Translations under genes and position numbers: made by a program | Notes under the pieces: model-generated | Told to the model about the DNA's origin: nothing | The model's database searches: none | What the model saw: only the letters and a program-made list of their open reading frames with translations | Part shown: positions 54,012 to 61,998 of the stretch, piece after piece | Layout of the letters: every line of letters starts with the position of its first letter | Position numbering within the stretch: position 1 is the stretch's first letter | Assembly: GCF_016863515.1 (NCBI RefSeq) | Contig: NZ_BOPA01000011.1 | Location: 62,001 to 126,000, forward strand | DNA from: Micromonospora gifhornensis | GTDB taxonomy: Bacteria > Actinomycetota > Actinomycetes > Mycobacteriales > Micromonosporaceae | DNA length: 64,000 nucleotides | Direction of reading: 5' to 3'

Positions 54012-54086
54012 ATGGCGAAGAAGGCCCGCAAGAAGAAGGCCCGTAAGAAGAGCGCCGCCAACCACGGCAAGCGCCCCAACTCCTGA
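54012..54086 (+). CDS. bL37-type ribosomal protein (24 aa)
   Basis: A 24-residue, extremely basic protein: MAKKARKKKARKK followed by a short link and the tail NHGKRPNS. This is the pattern of the small actinobacterial large-subunit protein bL37 described from mycobacterial ribosomes. The start ATG 54012 has a perfect GAGGAGG 5-11 bases upstream, as expected for a highly expressed gene, and two hairpins follow it. It is far below normal gene-finding cut-offs. A strand switch here separates it from rsrA. Confidence 0.88.
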   Translation: MAKKARKKKARKKSAANHGKRPNS

Positions 54087-54121
54087 GCTGGTCCGCATCG
54101 CGGACCGGACAGGAAACGCCG

Positions 54122-54180
54122 ATGACCCGGCTCGGGTCATAGCCGAAACGCCGGTGGCCCAGCTCGGGCCACCGGCGTTT
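54122..54180. terminator. Two tandem hairpin terminators
   Basis: Stem 1 is ATGACCCG/CGGGTCAT (54122-54140, 3-base loop). Stem 2 is a perfect 15-bp helix (54146-54160 with 54166-54180) whose end gives AAA...TTT. They lie between convergent bL37 and rsrA and can work in both directions. Confidence 0.82.
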
Positions 54181-54196
54181 GCGTACGAAAAGTGGG

Positions 54197-54484
54197 TCAG
54201 TCGGCCAGTTCGCGCGATTCGGTGCTCTCGAAGATGACGAGTTCGCTGATCCGTACCCGCAGCCGTTCGCGCAGTTCGTCAGGCGCGGACTCGTTGCCGC
54301 AACAGCGGGCCACCAGCGCCTTGACCTCCTGCTCGATGCCGTACTCCCGCAGGCAGGGGCCGCACTCGTCGAGATGGTGCCGGATCAGCGTCCGGCGCTC
54401 CTGCGCGCACTCCAGGTCGAGGTAGAGGTAGACCTCGGCGAGAACCTCACGGCAATCCGTCTCATGCGGATCTCCACAGCTCAC
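54197..54484 (-). CDS. rsrA: Zinc-binding redox anti-sigma factor RsrA
   Basis: A 95-aa ZAS-family anti-sigma factor. With GTG 54484 as start, the key residues fall at Cys11, His37, Cys41 and Cys44, exactly as in streptomycete RsrA, in the motif HHLDECGPC. Disulfide formation releases zinc and frees SigR. The ribosome site GGGAGG is well placed. The gene is one base downstream of the sigR stop, so the two are made in step. Confidence 0.95.
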   Translation of the reverse strand: MSCGDPHETDCREVLAEVYLYLDLECAQERRTLIRHHLDECGPCLREYGIEQEVKALVARCCGNESAPDELRERLRVRISELVIFESTESRELAD

Positions 54485-54485
54485 G

Positions 54486-55109
54486 TCACACCTCCCGGCC
54501 ACTGGCAGCGGCCGAACTCCGGGCCGACGGCGCGGCGGAGAAGCCGCGCTCCGCGGCATAGCCCTCAAGCAGCTTGCGCAGATTACGACGACCGCGGTGC
54601 AACCGTGACATGACGGTACCGATCGGCGTACCCATGATGTCGGCGACCTCCTTGTAGGAGAACCCCTCGACATCGGTGAGGTAGACCGCGAGCCGGAACT
54701 CCTCCGGCAACTGCTGGAGGGCCTCCTTGACGTCGCTGTCGGGGAGCCGATCCAGCGCCTCGGTCTCCGCCGAACGCAGACCGCTGGAGGTGTGCGACTC
54801 CGCCTCGGCGAGCTGCCAGTCGGTGATCTCGTCGGTCGGCGCCTGCACCGGCTGTCGCTGCCGCTTGCGGTAGGTGTTGATGTAGGTGTTGGTCAGGATC
54901 CGGTAGAGCCAGGCCTTCAGGTTCGTACCCTGCTCGAACTGGTGAAAGGCCGCGTAGGCCTTCAGGTAGGTCTCCTGGACCAGGTCCTCGGCATCCGCCG
55001 GGTTACGGGTCATCCGCAGCCCCGCCGCGTACAACTGGTCGACGAATGGCATCGCGTCCCGTTCGAACCGGGCCCTGCGCTCGTCCGTCTTCTCGGTGGT
55101 CAACCGCAC
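54486..55109 (-). CDS. sigR: ECF sigma factor SigR (SigH orthologue), short form
   Basis: A 207-aa ECF sigma factor for thiol-oxidative stress. Region 2 has [19 protein letters not shown] and [20 protein letters not shown] (about residues 40-85). Region 4 has [29 protein letters not shown] and [12 protein letters not shown] (about 140-185). GTG 55109 gives the usual start of the compact protein. The same frame stays open to GTG 55301, which has a better ribosome site (see next entry). It is followed directly by rsrA. Confidence 0.93.
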   Translation of the reverse strand: MRLTTEKTDERRARFERDAMPFVDQLYAAGLRMTRNPADAEDLVQETYLKAYAAFHQFEQGTNLKAWLYRILTNTYINTYRKRQRQPVQAPTDEITDWQLAEAESHTSSGLRSAETEALDRLPDSDVKEALQQLPEEFRLAVYLTDVEGFSYKEVADIMGTPIGTVMSRLHRGRRNLRKLLEGYAAERGFSAAPSARSSAAASGREV

Positions 55110-55301
55110 ATCCCCTCGGGTCGGATGCTTCCTCGCCGAGGATACGCGTCCAGACCTGCCGGGAGATTGGGTTCCGACGGGTGTGCCCGTCACCACCCTG
55201 GCCGGCGGCTCAGCCGCAGGCCACTCCGGTCCGGCCAACAGCTGCCTGAGCTGCGTGGCCTCCCGTTCGTCGCGCTCCCGGATCCGGAACTGGATCGGCA
55301 C
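55110..55301 (-). other. In-frame N-terminal extension giving a long SigR isoform
   Basis: 64 extra codons, open and in frame with sigR, starting at GTG 55301. GAGGGGGG lies 6-7 bases before this GTG, a stronger ribosome site than that of GTG 55109. The extension is charged ([20 protein letters not shown] at the start), then Pro/Gly/Ser-rich. In streptomycetes a SigR isoform with a 55-residue extension is made from a SigR-dependent promoter and is unstable. The same arrangement is present here. Confidence 0.6.
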
Positions 55302-55339
55302 CGGTCACCCCCCTCGCACAGTGTTCGTCCGTGGGGTGC

Positions 55340-55366
55340 AACATCCGTCGCAGGTCCGGGCATTCC
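55340..55366 (-). promoter_or_regulatory. SigR-dependent autoregulatory promoter
   Basis: On the minus strand, GGAAT (55366-55362) and GTT (55342-55340) are separated by 19 bases, matching the SigR consensus GGAAT-N18/19-GTT. Transcription would begin about 30 bases upstream of GTG 55301. Confidence 0.7.
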
Positions 55367-55387
55367 ATCTCGCGTCCTCCCATTCCT

Positions 55388-55425
55388 GGTCCCGGCCGGG
55401 GGGTGGGTGCACCACGGCCGGGACC
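55388..55425 (-). terminator. Hairpin terminator after the KANL3-like hydrolase gene
   Basis: A perfect 10-bp stem GGTCCCGGCC / GGCCGGGACC with an 18-base loop lies between that gene and the sigR promoter on the minus strand. Confidence 0.65.
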
Positions 55426-55553
55426 GGGAAAGGGCCTGGGAGCCCGGTGCCATCCGAACCCGGGTGACACCATCGGGTGCAACGACCCGAACGGCAGCCG
55501 GAAACGGCGCGCTGCCTCAACCCGCCGCGAGCCCGATCCCGACGGCCCTGCGG

Positions 55554-56189
55554 TCAGTCCTGCGCCCAGCCGTGTCGGCGCAACCAGTCGAGCACCACCA
55601 CAGCCGTGCCGGTCGGGTCGACCCGCAGGTCGTGGCGCTCCCCCGGCCGGATCACCACGTGCACCCCCGGAGCAGGTTCCGGCACGCCGAAGGGATCCCG
55701 GTCGCCGTTGACGACCAGGGTCGGCAGTCCGCTCGCCAGCTCACCGGCCCGACTGCGCTCCGGTCGCCCGGGCGGATGCAACGGAAAGGCAAGCGCGACC
55801 ACCCCGACGGCCCCGACCGTGGTCGCGGTGCGGCAGGCCACCCGGGCCCCGCTGGACCGGCCACCCACCAGCACCGGTACGCCCGGCCAGCGGTTCCGCA
55901 GCACGGCGAGCACCACGCCCCACGCCTCGTCGAGGTGCCCGGCCGGTGCCGGCGCACGCCGACCGGCGACCCGGTACGGCTGGGTCACCCGAGCGACGAT
56001 CACCCCGGCGGCCACCGCGGCATCGCGCAGCGCGCACAGGTCGGGGGCATCCACACCCCCACCCGCGCCGTGGCCCAGCACGAGCAGCGACCGGCCCGGT
56101 CCGGGTGGAGTGTCGATGTCCACCCGGGCCGGGCCACGCGGGGTCTGGATGATCTCGTCCTGCGGCACCGCCTCATTCTGCGGCCCCAC
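55554..56189 (-). CDS. KANL3/Tex30-type alpha/beta hydrolase
   Basis: A 211-aa soluble hydrolase-fold protein. LLVLGHGAGGGVDAP gives the oxyanion loop, VLVGGRSSGARVA carries the nucleophile elbow GRSSG (about residues 108-112), LVVNGDRDPFG the acid, and GERHDLR the His, so a full triad is possible. GTG 56189 is given; GTG 56168 is an alternative. It lacks a signal peptide. The natural substrate is unknown, and these proteins are often annotated as dienelactone hydrolases. Confidence 0.8.
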   Translation of the reverse strand: MGPQNEAVPQDEIIQTPRGPARVDIDTPPGPGRSLLVLGHGAGGGVDAPDLCALRDAAVAAGVIVARVTQPYRVAGRRAPAPAGHLDEAWGVVLAVLRNRWPGVPVLVGGRSSGARVACRTATTVGAVGVVALAFPLHPPGRPERSRAGELASGLPTLVVNGDRDPFGVPEPAPGVHVVIRPGERHDLRVDPTGTAVVVLDWLRRHGWAQD

Positions 56190-56260
56190 CTCGCAGGTGC
56201 GGGGCAGACCTCGGCAGGAAAGGGCGCGCCGCGGTCACGGTCGAGGCGGCAGCCCGGTCC

Positions 56261-56653
56261 TCAGCGGGACGTCACCAGCGCGAGCAGTTGGTCGCGGACG
56301 GGAGGGCCCGCCTCGCTTGCCACATCGGGATCCGGTTGGACCTCGTCACGCCAGGCCACCAGCATCGCCCGCCGCTCGCGGGGGGTGGTGCCGCCCCACA
56401 CGCCGTGGCAGTCGCCGACCTCCAGTGCCCAGGCCAGGCACGAGCCCTGCACGTCGCAGCTGCGACACAACGACACGGCGGCGTCGGCCGGCTCGTTCGG
56501 CGCCGGAAAAAATGTCTCCGGATCGACGCTCTGGCAGGCACCTCTGGTGCGCCAGGCTTCATCCTGTCGACGCTCGCTCAGTGCCCGCAACAGTCGCGGA
56601 TCACGCCGCGCAGCGGCTACCTCATGTGGACGGGGCATACGTGCCCGAGTCAT
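56261..56653 (-). CDS. WhiB-family iron-sulfur regulator with N-terminal extension
   Basis: A 130-aa WhiB-like protein. Cluster cysteines are Cys40, Cys63, Cys66 and Cys72, with DPETFFP and the turn GVWGGTTPRERR. It differs from WblE by a basic N-terminal extension of about 30 residues (HEVAAARRDPRLLRAL) and a C-terminal tail ending VRDQLLALVTSR. It lacks the AT-hook RGRP of WhiB7. ATG 56653 has GGAGG eight bases upstream. An AT-richer promoter region with a clear -35/-10 pair lies just upstream. Confidence 0.9.
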   Translation of the reverse strand: MTRARMPRPHEVAAARRDPRLLRALSERRQDEAWRTRGACQSVDPETFFPAPNEPADAAVSLCRSCDVQGSCLAWALEVGDCHGVWGGTTPRERRAMLVAWRDEVQPDPDVASEAGPPVRDQLLALVTSR

Positions 56654-56734
56654 CCACCCACCTCCCCCGTGGGACCAGCAAGATCGATGAATATCGCTCT
56701 ATTTGAAGGGAGCGACACCCACCACCGGCGCTGT

Positions 56735-56764
56735 GTTCTATCGCACTTGTGCACATCGAGACAA
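56735..56764 (-). promoter_or_regulatory. Promoter of the second whiB-like gene
   Basis: TTGTCT (56764-56759) and TAGAAC (56740-56735) with 18-base spacing in an AT-richer stretch, giving a leader of about 75 bases. Confidence 0.5.
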
Positions 56765-56852
56765 GACTTCGCCGCGAAGTTGGCAGAACGATTTGCTGAC
56801 CTTTCGTCCGCAACCGCGGCAAATCACTCCCGACAATGTGGGGGCGGACCGG

Positions 56853-57563
56853 TCAGAACAGGGTGACATCCACCTGCTCGGCCGCAGGCATCGACGGCAC
56901 CCGGGCGATCAACTCAGGGCCGTCGTTGCGCACGTTGCCCACGCCCGGCCCCACCGGCCGGATCTCGACGCCGGCGAGCCACTCCAGCGGCGGCGGCGCG
57001 AGCAGGCTCGCCGGGTCGTCCGAGGGGCCCAGCCAGGTCGCCCACCGCTGGCGCGGCAGCAACAGCGGCATCCGGTCGTGCACCTCGGCCAACTCGCCGA
57101 GCGCAGCCGTGGTCACCACGCTGAAGGTCAGCAGCGGTCCGCTGGGAGCTTCCCAGACCGACCAGATGCCGGCGAAGGCGAGCACCGGATCGTCCGTCGA
57201 GGTCATGTAGTACGGCTGTTTCGAGCCGTCCGGCCGCCGGACCCACTCGTACCAGCCGTCGGCCGGGACCAGGCACCGGCGGCGGGCGAAGGCGGGAGCG
57301 TACGCCCGGCTGGTGGCCACCGTCTCGGCCCGAGCGTTGATCATGCGGGCAGCGTTGGCGGGTGACCGGGACCAGGGCGGCAGCAGGCCCCAGCGACCGC
57401 GCGAGAGTGCCCGGTGCCCCTGCGCGTCGAGCCGGACCAGGGGCACCGGATCGGTCGGCGCGACGTTGTAGTCGGCGACCAGCTCACCCTCGGTCTCGTC
57501 GGTGGCCTCGAACAGTCCGCTCAGCTCGCCGGAGCTCCGGGTCGTGGCGTACCTCCCGCACAT
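56853..57563 (-). CDS. SRAP/HMCES-family abasic-site protein
   Basis: A 236-aa protein that forms a covalent bond with abasic sites in single-stranded DNA. The catalytic Cys2 in MCGRY requires ATG 57563; a GTG nine bases upstream would move it and is rejected. Other active-site residues are Asn33 in DYNVAPT, Glu in PADGWYEW (about 105) and His in EVHDRMPLLL (about 160). It is divergent from aroA, as in mycobacteria. Confidence 0.94.
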   Translation of the reverse strand: MCGRYATTRSSGELSGLFEATDETEGELVADYNVAPTDPVPLVRLDAQGHRALSRGRWGLLPPWSRSPANAARMINARAETVATSRAYAPAFARRRCLVPADGWYEWVRRPDGSKQPYYMTSTDDPVLAFAGIWSVWEAPSGPLLTFSVVTTAALGELAEVHDRMPLLLPRQRWATWLGPSDDPASLLAPPPLEWLAGVEIRPVGPGVGNVRNDGPELIARVPSMPAAEQVDVTLF

Positions 57564-57667
57564 GCCGCACACGCTAGCGCGCCGGCGACCGATTGCGATG
57601 TCCCGTCCACCGGGAGTGGTACCGGCGGCGGGCGGACCGCCCGACCGCGACGCGGCAGAATGTAGTC

Positions 57668-58969
57668 GTGGGGAACCTGACCGCGACCCGGCCGCTACAG
57701 CCGTGGACCGCCCCGACCGCCAGCAATCCGGTCACGGCCTCGCTGCGGCTGCCCGGATCCAAATCGATGACCAACCGCGCCCTGGTGCTCAGCGCGCTGG
57801 CCGCCGGCCCTTCGACCCTGGCCAAGCCGCTGCGCGCCCGGGACACCGAGCTGATGGCCGGTGGGCTGCGGGCACTCGGTGCCCACGTGTCGATCGCCGA
57901 CGACGAGCGGTGGCTGGTCCGGCCGCACCGGCTGGTCGGCCCGGCACACGTCGACGTCGGGCTGGCCGGCACGATCATGCGTTTCGTGCCGCCGGTGGCC
58001 GGGCTGGCCGAGGGCCGGGTCACCTTCGACGGCGACCCGGCCGCCCGGACCCGCCCGCTCGGGCCGTTGATCGAGGCGCTGCGCTCGCTGGGCGTACGCG
58101 TCGACACCCCCGCCACCGGCAGTCTGCCGTTGGCGGTGCAGGGCACCGGCCGGGTCACCGGCGGTGAGGTCGTGATCGACGCCTCCGCCTCCAGCCAACT
58201 GGTCTCCGGTCTGCTGCTGGCCGCGCCGCGGTTCGACCGCGGGCTGGTGATCCGACACGTCGGCCCGCCCGTGCCCTCCGCGCCCCACCTGCGGATGACC
58301 GTGCAGATGCTGCGGGCCGCCGGTGCGGCGGTCGACGACAGCACGCCCGACGTCTGGGTGGTCGAGCCGGGCCCGCTGAGCGGCCGAGGCTGGGAGATCG
58401 AGCCGGATCTGTCCGGTGCGGTGCCGTTCTTTGCCGCAGCCCTGGTCACCGGTGGTGAGGTGACCCTTCAGGGTTGGCCACGCAGCAGCGCCCAACCGGT
58501 GGAGCGGCTGCGTTCGCTGTTGCAGCAGATGGGTGCGGAGGTCGCGCTGACCCCCGAGGGGCTGACCGTGCGGGGCACCGGCAGGGTGCGTGGTGTGCAC
58601 GCCGACCTGTCGGACGTCAGCGAGCTGACCCCCGCGTTCACCGGGCTGGCCATGCTCGCCGACTCTCCCTCGGTGTTCACCGGCGTCGGCCACATCCGGG
58701 GTCACGAGACCGACCGGCTGGCCGCGCTGTCCCGTGAGTTCACCGCGCTGGGCGGGGACGTCACCGAGTCGGCCGACGGGCTCCAGATCCGCCCCCGGCC
58801 GCTGCGCGGTGGGGTCTTCCACACCTACGATGACCATCGGATGGCGCACGCCGCCGCCGTGGCCGGCCTGGCCGTGCCCGGCATCGAGTTGGACGACGTG
58901 GCGTGCACCTCCAAGACCATGCCCGATTTTCCGGCGCTGTGGTCGGCGATGGTGACCGGTAAGAGCTGA
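57668..58969 (+). CDS. aroA: 3-phosphoshikimate 1-carboxyvinyltransferase (EPSP synthase)
   Basis: A 433-aa shikimate-pathway enzyme that joins phosphoenolpyruvate to shikimate 3-phosphate. Motifs are LPGSKSMTNRALVLSALA (residues about 27-44), the mid-domain region GLAGTIMRFVPPVA, and DDHRMAHAAAVAGL near the C-terminus. GTG 57668 is the first start in frame after the divergent gene; the ribosome site is weak. It is followed after 20 bases by rsgA. Confidence 0.95.
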   Translation: MGNLTATRPLQPWTAPTASNPVTASLRLPGSKSMTNRALVLSALAAGPSTLAKPLRARDTELMAGGLRALGAHVSIADDERWLVRPHRLVGPAHVDVGLAGTIMRFVPPVAGLAEGRVTFDGDPAARTRPLGPLIEALRSLGVRVDTPATGSLPLAVQGTGRVTGGEVVIDASASSQLVSGLLLAAPRFDRGLVIRHVGPPVPSAPHLRMTVQMLRAAGAAVDDSTPDVWVVEPGPLSGRGWEIEPDLSGAVPFFAAALVTGGEVTLQGWPRSSAQPVERLRSLLQQMGAEVALTPEGLTVRGTGRVRGVHADLSDVSELTPAFTGLAMLADSPSVFTGVGHIRGHETDRLAALSREFTALGGDVTESADGLQIRPRPLRGGVFHTYDDHRMAHAAAVAGLAVPGIELDDVACTSKTMPDFPALWSAMVTGKS

Positions 58970-58989
58970 ACGCAGAGACGGGAGCGGTC

Positions 58990-60087
58990 CTGGCGACCAA
59001 GCGGCGCGAGTACGACGAGGACGACGTACGGGTCCGGCCCGGCAAATCCTCCCGTCCGCGTACCCGCACCCGGCCCCGGCACACCGACGCGCAGAACGGC
59101 TTCGTGATCGCGGTGGACCGGGGGCGGTACACCTGTGTGCTGGCCGCAGCCGCGCCGGACGCCCCCACCGTCACCGCGATGCGCGCCCGCGAACTCGGCC
59201 GAAAGTCGGTGGTGGTGGGCGACCGGGTCGGGCTGGTCGGCGACACCTCGGGCGTCCCCGGTGCGCTGGCCCGCATCGTCCGGATCGAGCCGCGCCGCTC
59301 GGTGCTGCGTCGTACCGCCGAGGACGACGCCAGCACCGCCGAGGGGCGGCTGGAACGGGTGGTGGTGGCAAACGCCGACCAGCTCGTGATCGTCAGCGCG
59401 CTGGCCGACCCGCCACCGCGTACCGGCTTCATCGACCGGTGCCTGGTGGCCGCGTACGACGCGGACATCGAGCCGCTGCTCTGCCTGACCAAGGCCGACC
59501 TGGCCGGCCCGGAGACGGTGCTCGACTACTACACCGAACTGGAACTGCCGTACGTGCTGATCCGGCCGGACTCGTCGCTGGACGCGCTACGCAGCCTGCT
59601 CGCCGGTCGGGTGTCGGTGCTCGTCGGGCACTCCGGGGTCGGCAAGTCGACGCTTGTGAACCGCCTGGTTCCGGAGGCCGAACGGGCGGTCGGCACGGTC
59701 AGCGCGATCGGCCGGGGCCGACACACCTCGACAAGTGCGGTGGCGCTGCGGCTGCCCGCGGTGGCCGGCCTGCCGGACGACCCGGGTTGGATCGTGGACA
59801 CCCCCGGGGTGCGCAGCTTCGGGTTGGCGCACGTGTCGGCCGAGAGCCTGTTGCACGGCTTCTCGGATCTGGTCGAGGCCACCGTCGACTGTCCGGCGAA
59901 CTGCTCACACAGCGCCGACGAGACCGAGTGCGCGCTGGCCGCCTGGGTCGCCGACGGTCGGGCCGACCCGCGCCGGCTGGCCTCGTACCACCGGTTGCTG
60001 GCCTCCCGGGCCGGTGAGACCGACCCGCGCGGTGCGACGAACCCCCGGGACGAGCCGGAGCACGATCCGCGCGGGCGGGCGGAGTGA
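58990..60087 (+). CDS. rsgA: Ribosome small-subunit GTPase RsgA with a CTG start
   Basis: A 365-aa GTPase that helps 30S maturation. The order is an OB domain (about residues 40-110), a circularly permuted GTPase with LTKADL, GHSGVGKSTL and VDTPGVRSFG, and the zinc motif CPANCSHSADETEC. The conserved N-terminus KRREYDEDDVRVRPGK lies upstream of the first GTG (59104). The frame has no ATG, GTG or TTG before the stop at 58960; CTG 58990, with GGGAG six bases upstream, is the best start. CTG 58966 is the only other near-start. Confidence 0.9.
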   Translation: MATKRREYDEDDVRVRPGKSSRPRTRTRPRHTDAQNGFVIAVDRGRYTCVLAAAAPDAPTVTAMRARELGRKSVVVGDRVGLVGDTSGVPGALARIVRIEPRRSVLRRTAEDDASTAEGRLERVVVANADQLVIVSALADPPPRTGFIDRCLVAAYDADIEPLLCLTKADLAGPETVLDYYTELELPYVLIRPDSSLDALRSLLAGRVSVLVGHSGVGKSTLVNRLVPEAERAVGTVSAIGRGRHTSTSAVALRLPAVAGLPDDPGWIVDTPGVRSFGLAHVSAESLLHGFSDLVEATVDCPANCSHSADETECALAAWVADGRADPRRLASYHRLLASRAGETDPRGATNPRDEPEHDPRGRAE

Positions 60088-60136
60088 GCGCGACCCACTC
60101 CGCCGGCGCGCCGCCGGCGTCGCTACGGTGCAACCC

Positions 60137-60940
60137 ATGACCGGGTACGCCGACGACCTCGCCCTCGCCCACCGCCTCGCCGACGCCGCCGACGCCATCT
60201 CCACGGCCCGGTTCCGCGCCCTCGACCTGCGGGTGGAGTCCAAGCCGGACCTGACCCCGGTCTCCGACGCGGACACCGCAGTGGAACGCGAGATCCGCGC
60301 GCTGCTGGCGCAGCAGCGGCCCGACGACGGCCTGCTCGGTGAGGAGTACGGCGCGACGCCCACCGCCGGCACCCGCCAGTGGGTGGTGGACCCGATCGAC
60401 GGCACCAAGAACTTCGTCCGGGGCGTACCGATCTGGGCCACCCTGATCGCGTTGCTGCAGGACGGCCGTCCGGTCGTCGGCGTGGTGTCCGCGCCGGCGC
60501 TGGGCCGCCGCTGGTGGGCGGCGCAGGGCAGCGGGGCGTACGCGGGCCCGACCCCCGACCGGGGCGAGGCGATCCGGGTCTCCGGGGTGCGCCAGCTGTC
60601 CGACGCGAGCCTGTGCTACTCGTCGCTGAGCGGCTGGGAGGAGCACGGCCGGCTGGAGCCGGTGCTCCAGTTGATGCGGGACACCTGGCGCAGCCGCGCC
60701 TACGGCGACTTCTACGGCTACATGCTGCTGGCCGAGGGTGCCCTCGACATCATGATCGAGCCCGAGTTGTCGCTGTGGGACGTGGCCGCCCTGGTACCCA
60801 TCGTGACCGAAGCCGGGGGCATATTCACCGAGCTGGACGGTCGTCCAGCCCCCGCCGGAGCCGAGACCAGCGCCGTGGCCAGCAACGCGACGCTGCACCC
60901 GGACATCCTCGAAAGGCTCGGTCGGCCGGCCGCGCGCTGA
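60137..60940 (+). CDS. hisN: Histidinol-phosphatase of the inositol monophosphatase family
   Basis: A 267-aa magnesium-dependent phosphatase for the eighth step of histidine synthesis. Metal ligands are in LLGEEYG (about residues 70-76), VVDPIDGTKNF (about 88-98) and SLWDVAALVP (about 210-219). ATG 60137 is 49 bases after rsgA. HisN and inositol monophosphatase cannot be told apart fully by motif; the aroA-rsgA-hisN order in actinobacteria supports HisN. Confidence 0.88.
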   Translation: MTGYADDLALAHRLADAADAISTARFRALDLRVESKPDLTPVSDADTAVEREIRALLAQQRPDDGLLGEEYGATPTAGTRQWVVDPIDGTKNFVRGVPIWATLIALLQDGRPVVGVVSAPALGRRWWAAQGSGAYAGPTPDRGEAIRVSGVRQLSDASLCYSSLSGWEEHGRLEPVLQLMRDTWRSRAYGDFYGYMLLAEGALDIMIEPELSLWDVAALVPIVTEAGGIFTELDGRPAPAGAETSAVASNATLHPDILERLGRPAAR

Positions 60941-60966
60941 CGCCCGGTAGCCTCTATCCTCGCCAG

Positions 60967-61998
60967 GTGGCTACCGCGAGTTGGTGTTTTCTGGCGGCGA
61001 TGATCGTCGCGTACGGCATCGCCAACCTGTTGCAGTCGGTCGCCGCCGCTCGCACCACGATGCAGCACACCTTCGATCCCGGGCTGCTGCTGCGCCTGGC
61101 CGGGCATCGCGCCTATCTGGTCGGTCTGGTCTGCCAGGTGGGCGGGTTCGTGCTGGCCTTCCTGGCCCGCCGGGACCTGCCGCTGTTCCTGGTGCAGGCG
61201 AGCGTGGCCGCCGGGTTGGGCGTCACCGCCCTGCTGGGCGTGATCGTGTTGAAGTGGCGACTGCCGATGGCCGAGGTCGTCCTGTTGCTGCTGCTCTTCG
61301 CCGGGATCACCGCGCTGGTGCTCTCGGCGCAGCCGGCACCGTCGAAGCCACTCGGCACGGCCGGGGTGATCGCCCTGCTGGTGGCCCTGGGGGCGATCGC
61401 GGTGCTGGGCATCTTCGCGGTCCGGTTGCAGGGCGCGCCGGGCTCGGTGGCGCTCGGTTCCCTCGCCGGGTTGGGGTTCTCCGCCGCCGCGGTGGCCGCC
61501 CGACCGCTGGCCTCCGCGCCGACCTGGGACGCGTTCCTCACCGACCCGCTGCTGTACCTGCTCATCGGCCACTCGATCGTCGGCCAGCTGCTGCTCGGGC
61601 TGGCGATGCAGCGGGGTTCCACAACGGCGGCGGTGGCCGCGATGGACGCCGCCGGGGCGGTGCCCGCGGCGATCGTCGGCCTGCTGCTGCTCAACGACAA
61701 GATCTGGCCCGGCCGGGAATGGCTCGCCGGCACCGGTTTTCTGATTACCCTCGCGGCGGTCATCGGGCTCACCAGGTACGCCGAGCCGCAACACCATCAC
61801 GCGGTCGCGCAGGAGACCACCCGGGCCGTGCTGGACGGCGGCGTGGGCGGCCGGCAGCTGCCTCTGGTGGCCCCTCGACTGGCCGAGGACCGGCTGTGCG
61901 ACTCGGAGTCGACCGGCCCGGCTCAGGCCGCCTCGACCCAGGCCGCCTCGACTCAGGCCGCCTCGACCGGTTTACGCCGTCCGATCACCCGCTCGTAG
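60967..61998 (+). CDS. EamA/DMT-like multipass membrane protein
   Basis: A 343-aa protein with nine or ten membrane helices filling residues 5-280, in the pattern of drug/metabolite transporters, with a soluble C-terminus. GTG 60967 is 26 bases after hisN. The C-terminal tail contains three QAAST-type repeats encoded by a 15-bp tandem repeat, and its last 46 bases overlap the convergent glycosyltransferase gene. The transported compound is unknown. Confidence 0.8.
   Translation: MATASWCFLAAMIVAYGIANLLQSVAAARTTMQHTFDPGLLLRLAGHRAYLVGLVCQVGGFVLAFLARRDLPLFLVQASVAAGLGVTALLGVIVLKWRLPMAEVVLLLLLFAGITALVLSAQPAPSKPLGTAGVIALLVALGAIAVLGIFAVRLQGAPGSVALGSLAGLGFSAAAVAARPLASAPTWDAFLTDPLLYLLIGHSIVGQLLLGLAMQRGSTTAAVAAMDAAGAVPAAIVGLLLLNDKIWPGREWLAGTGFLITLAAVIGLTRYAEPQHHHAVAQETTRAVLDGGVGGRQLPLVAPRLAEDRLCDSESTGPAQAASTQAASTQAASTGLRRPITRS
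61924..61968. repeat. 15-bp tandem repeat, three copies, in overlapping gene ends
   Basis: CAGGCCGCCTCGACC/T is repeated three times (61924, 61939, 61954). It encodes part of the C-terminus of the plus-strand membrane protein, and the minus-strand glycosyltransferase stops inside it (TGA at 61955-61953). Confidence 0.85.

Noticed and set aside
56654..56852. WhiB7-type upstream attenuator for the second whiB-like gene
   Set aside because: The leader is short (about 75 bases from the likely promoter), no upstream peptide is seen, and the protein lacks the WhiB7 AT-hook.
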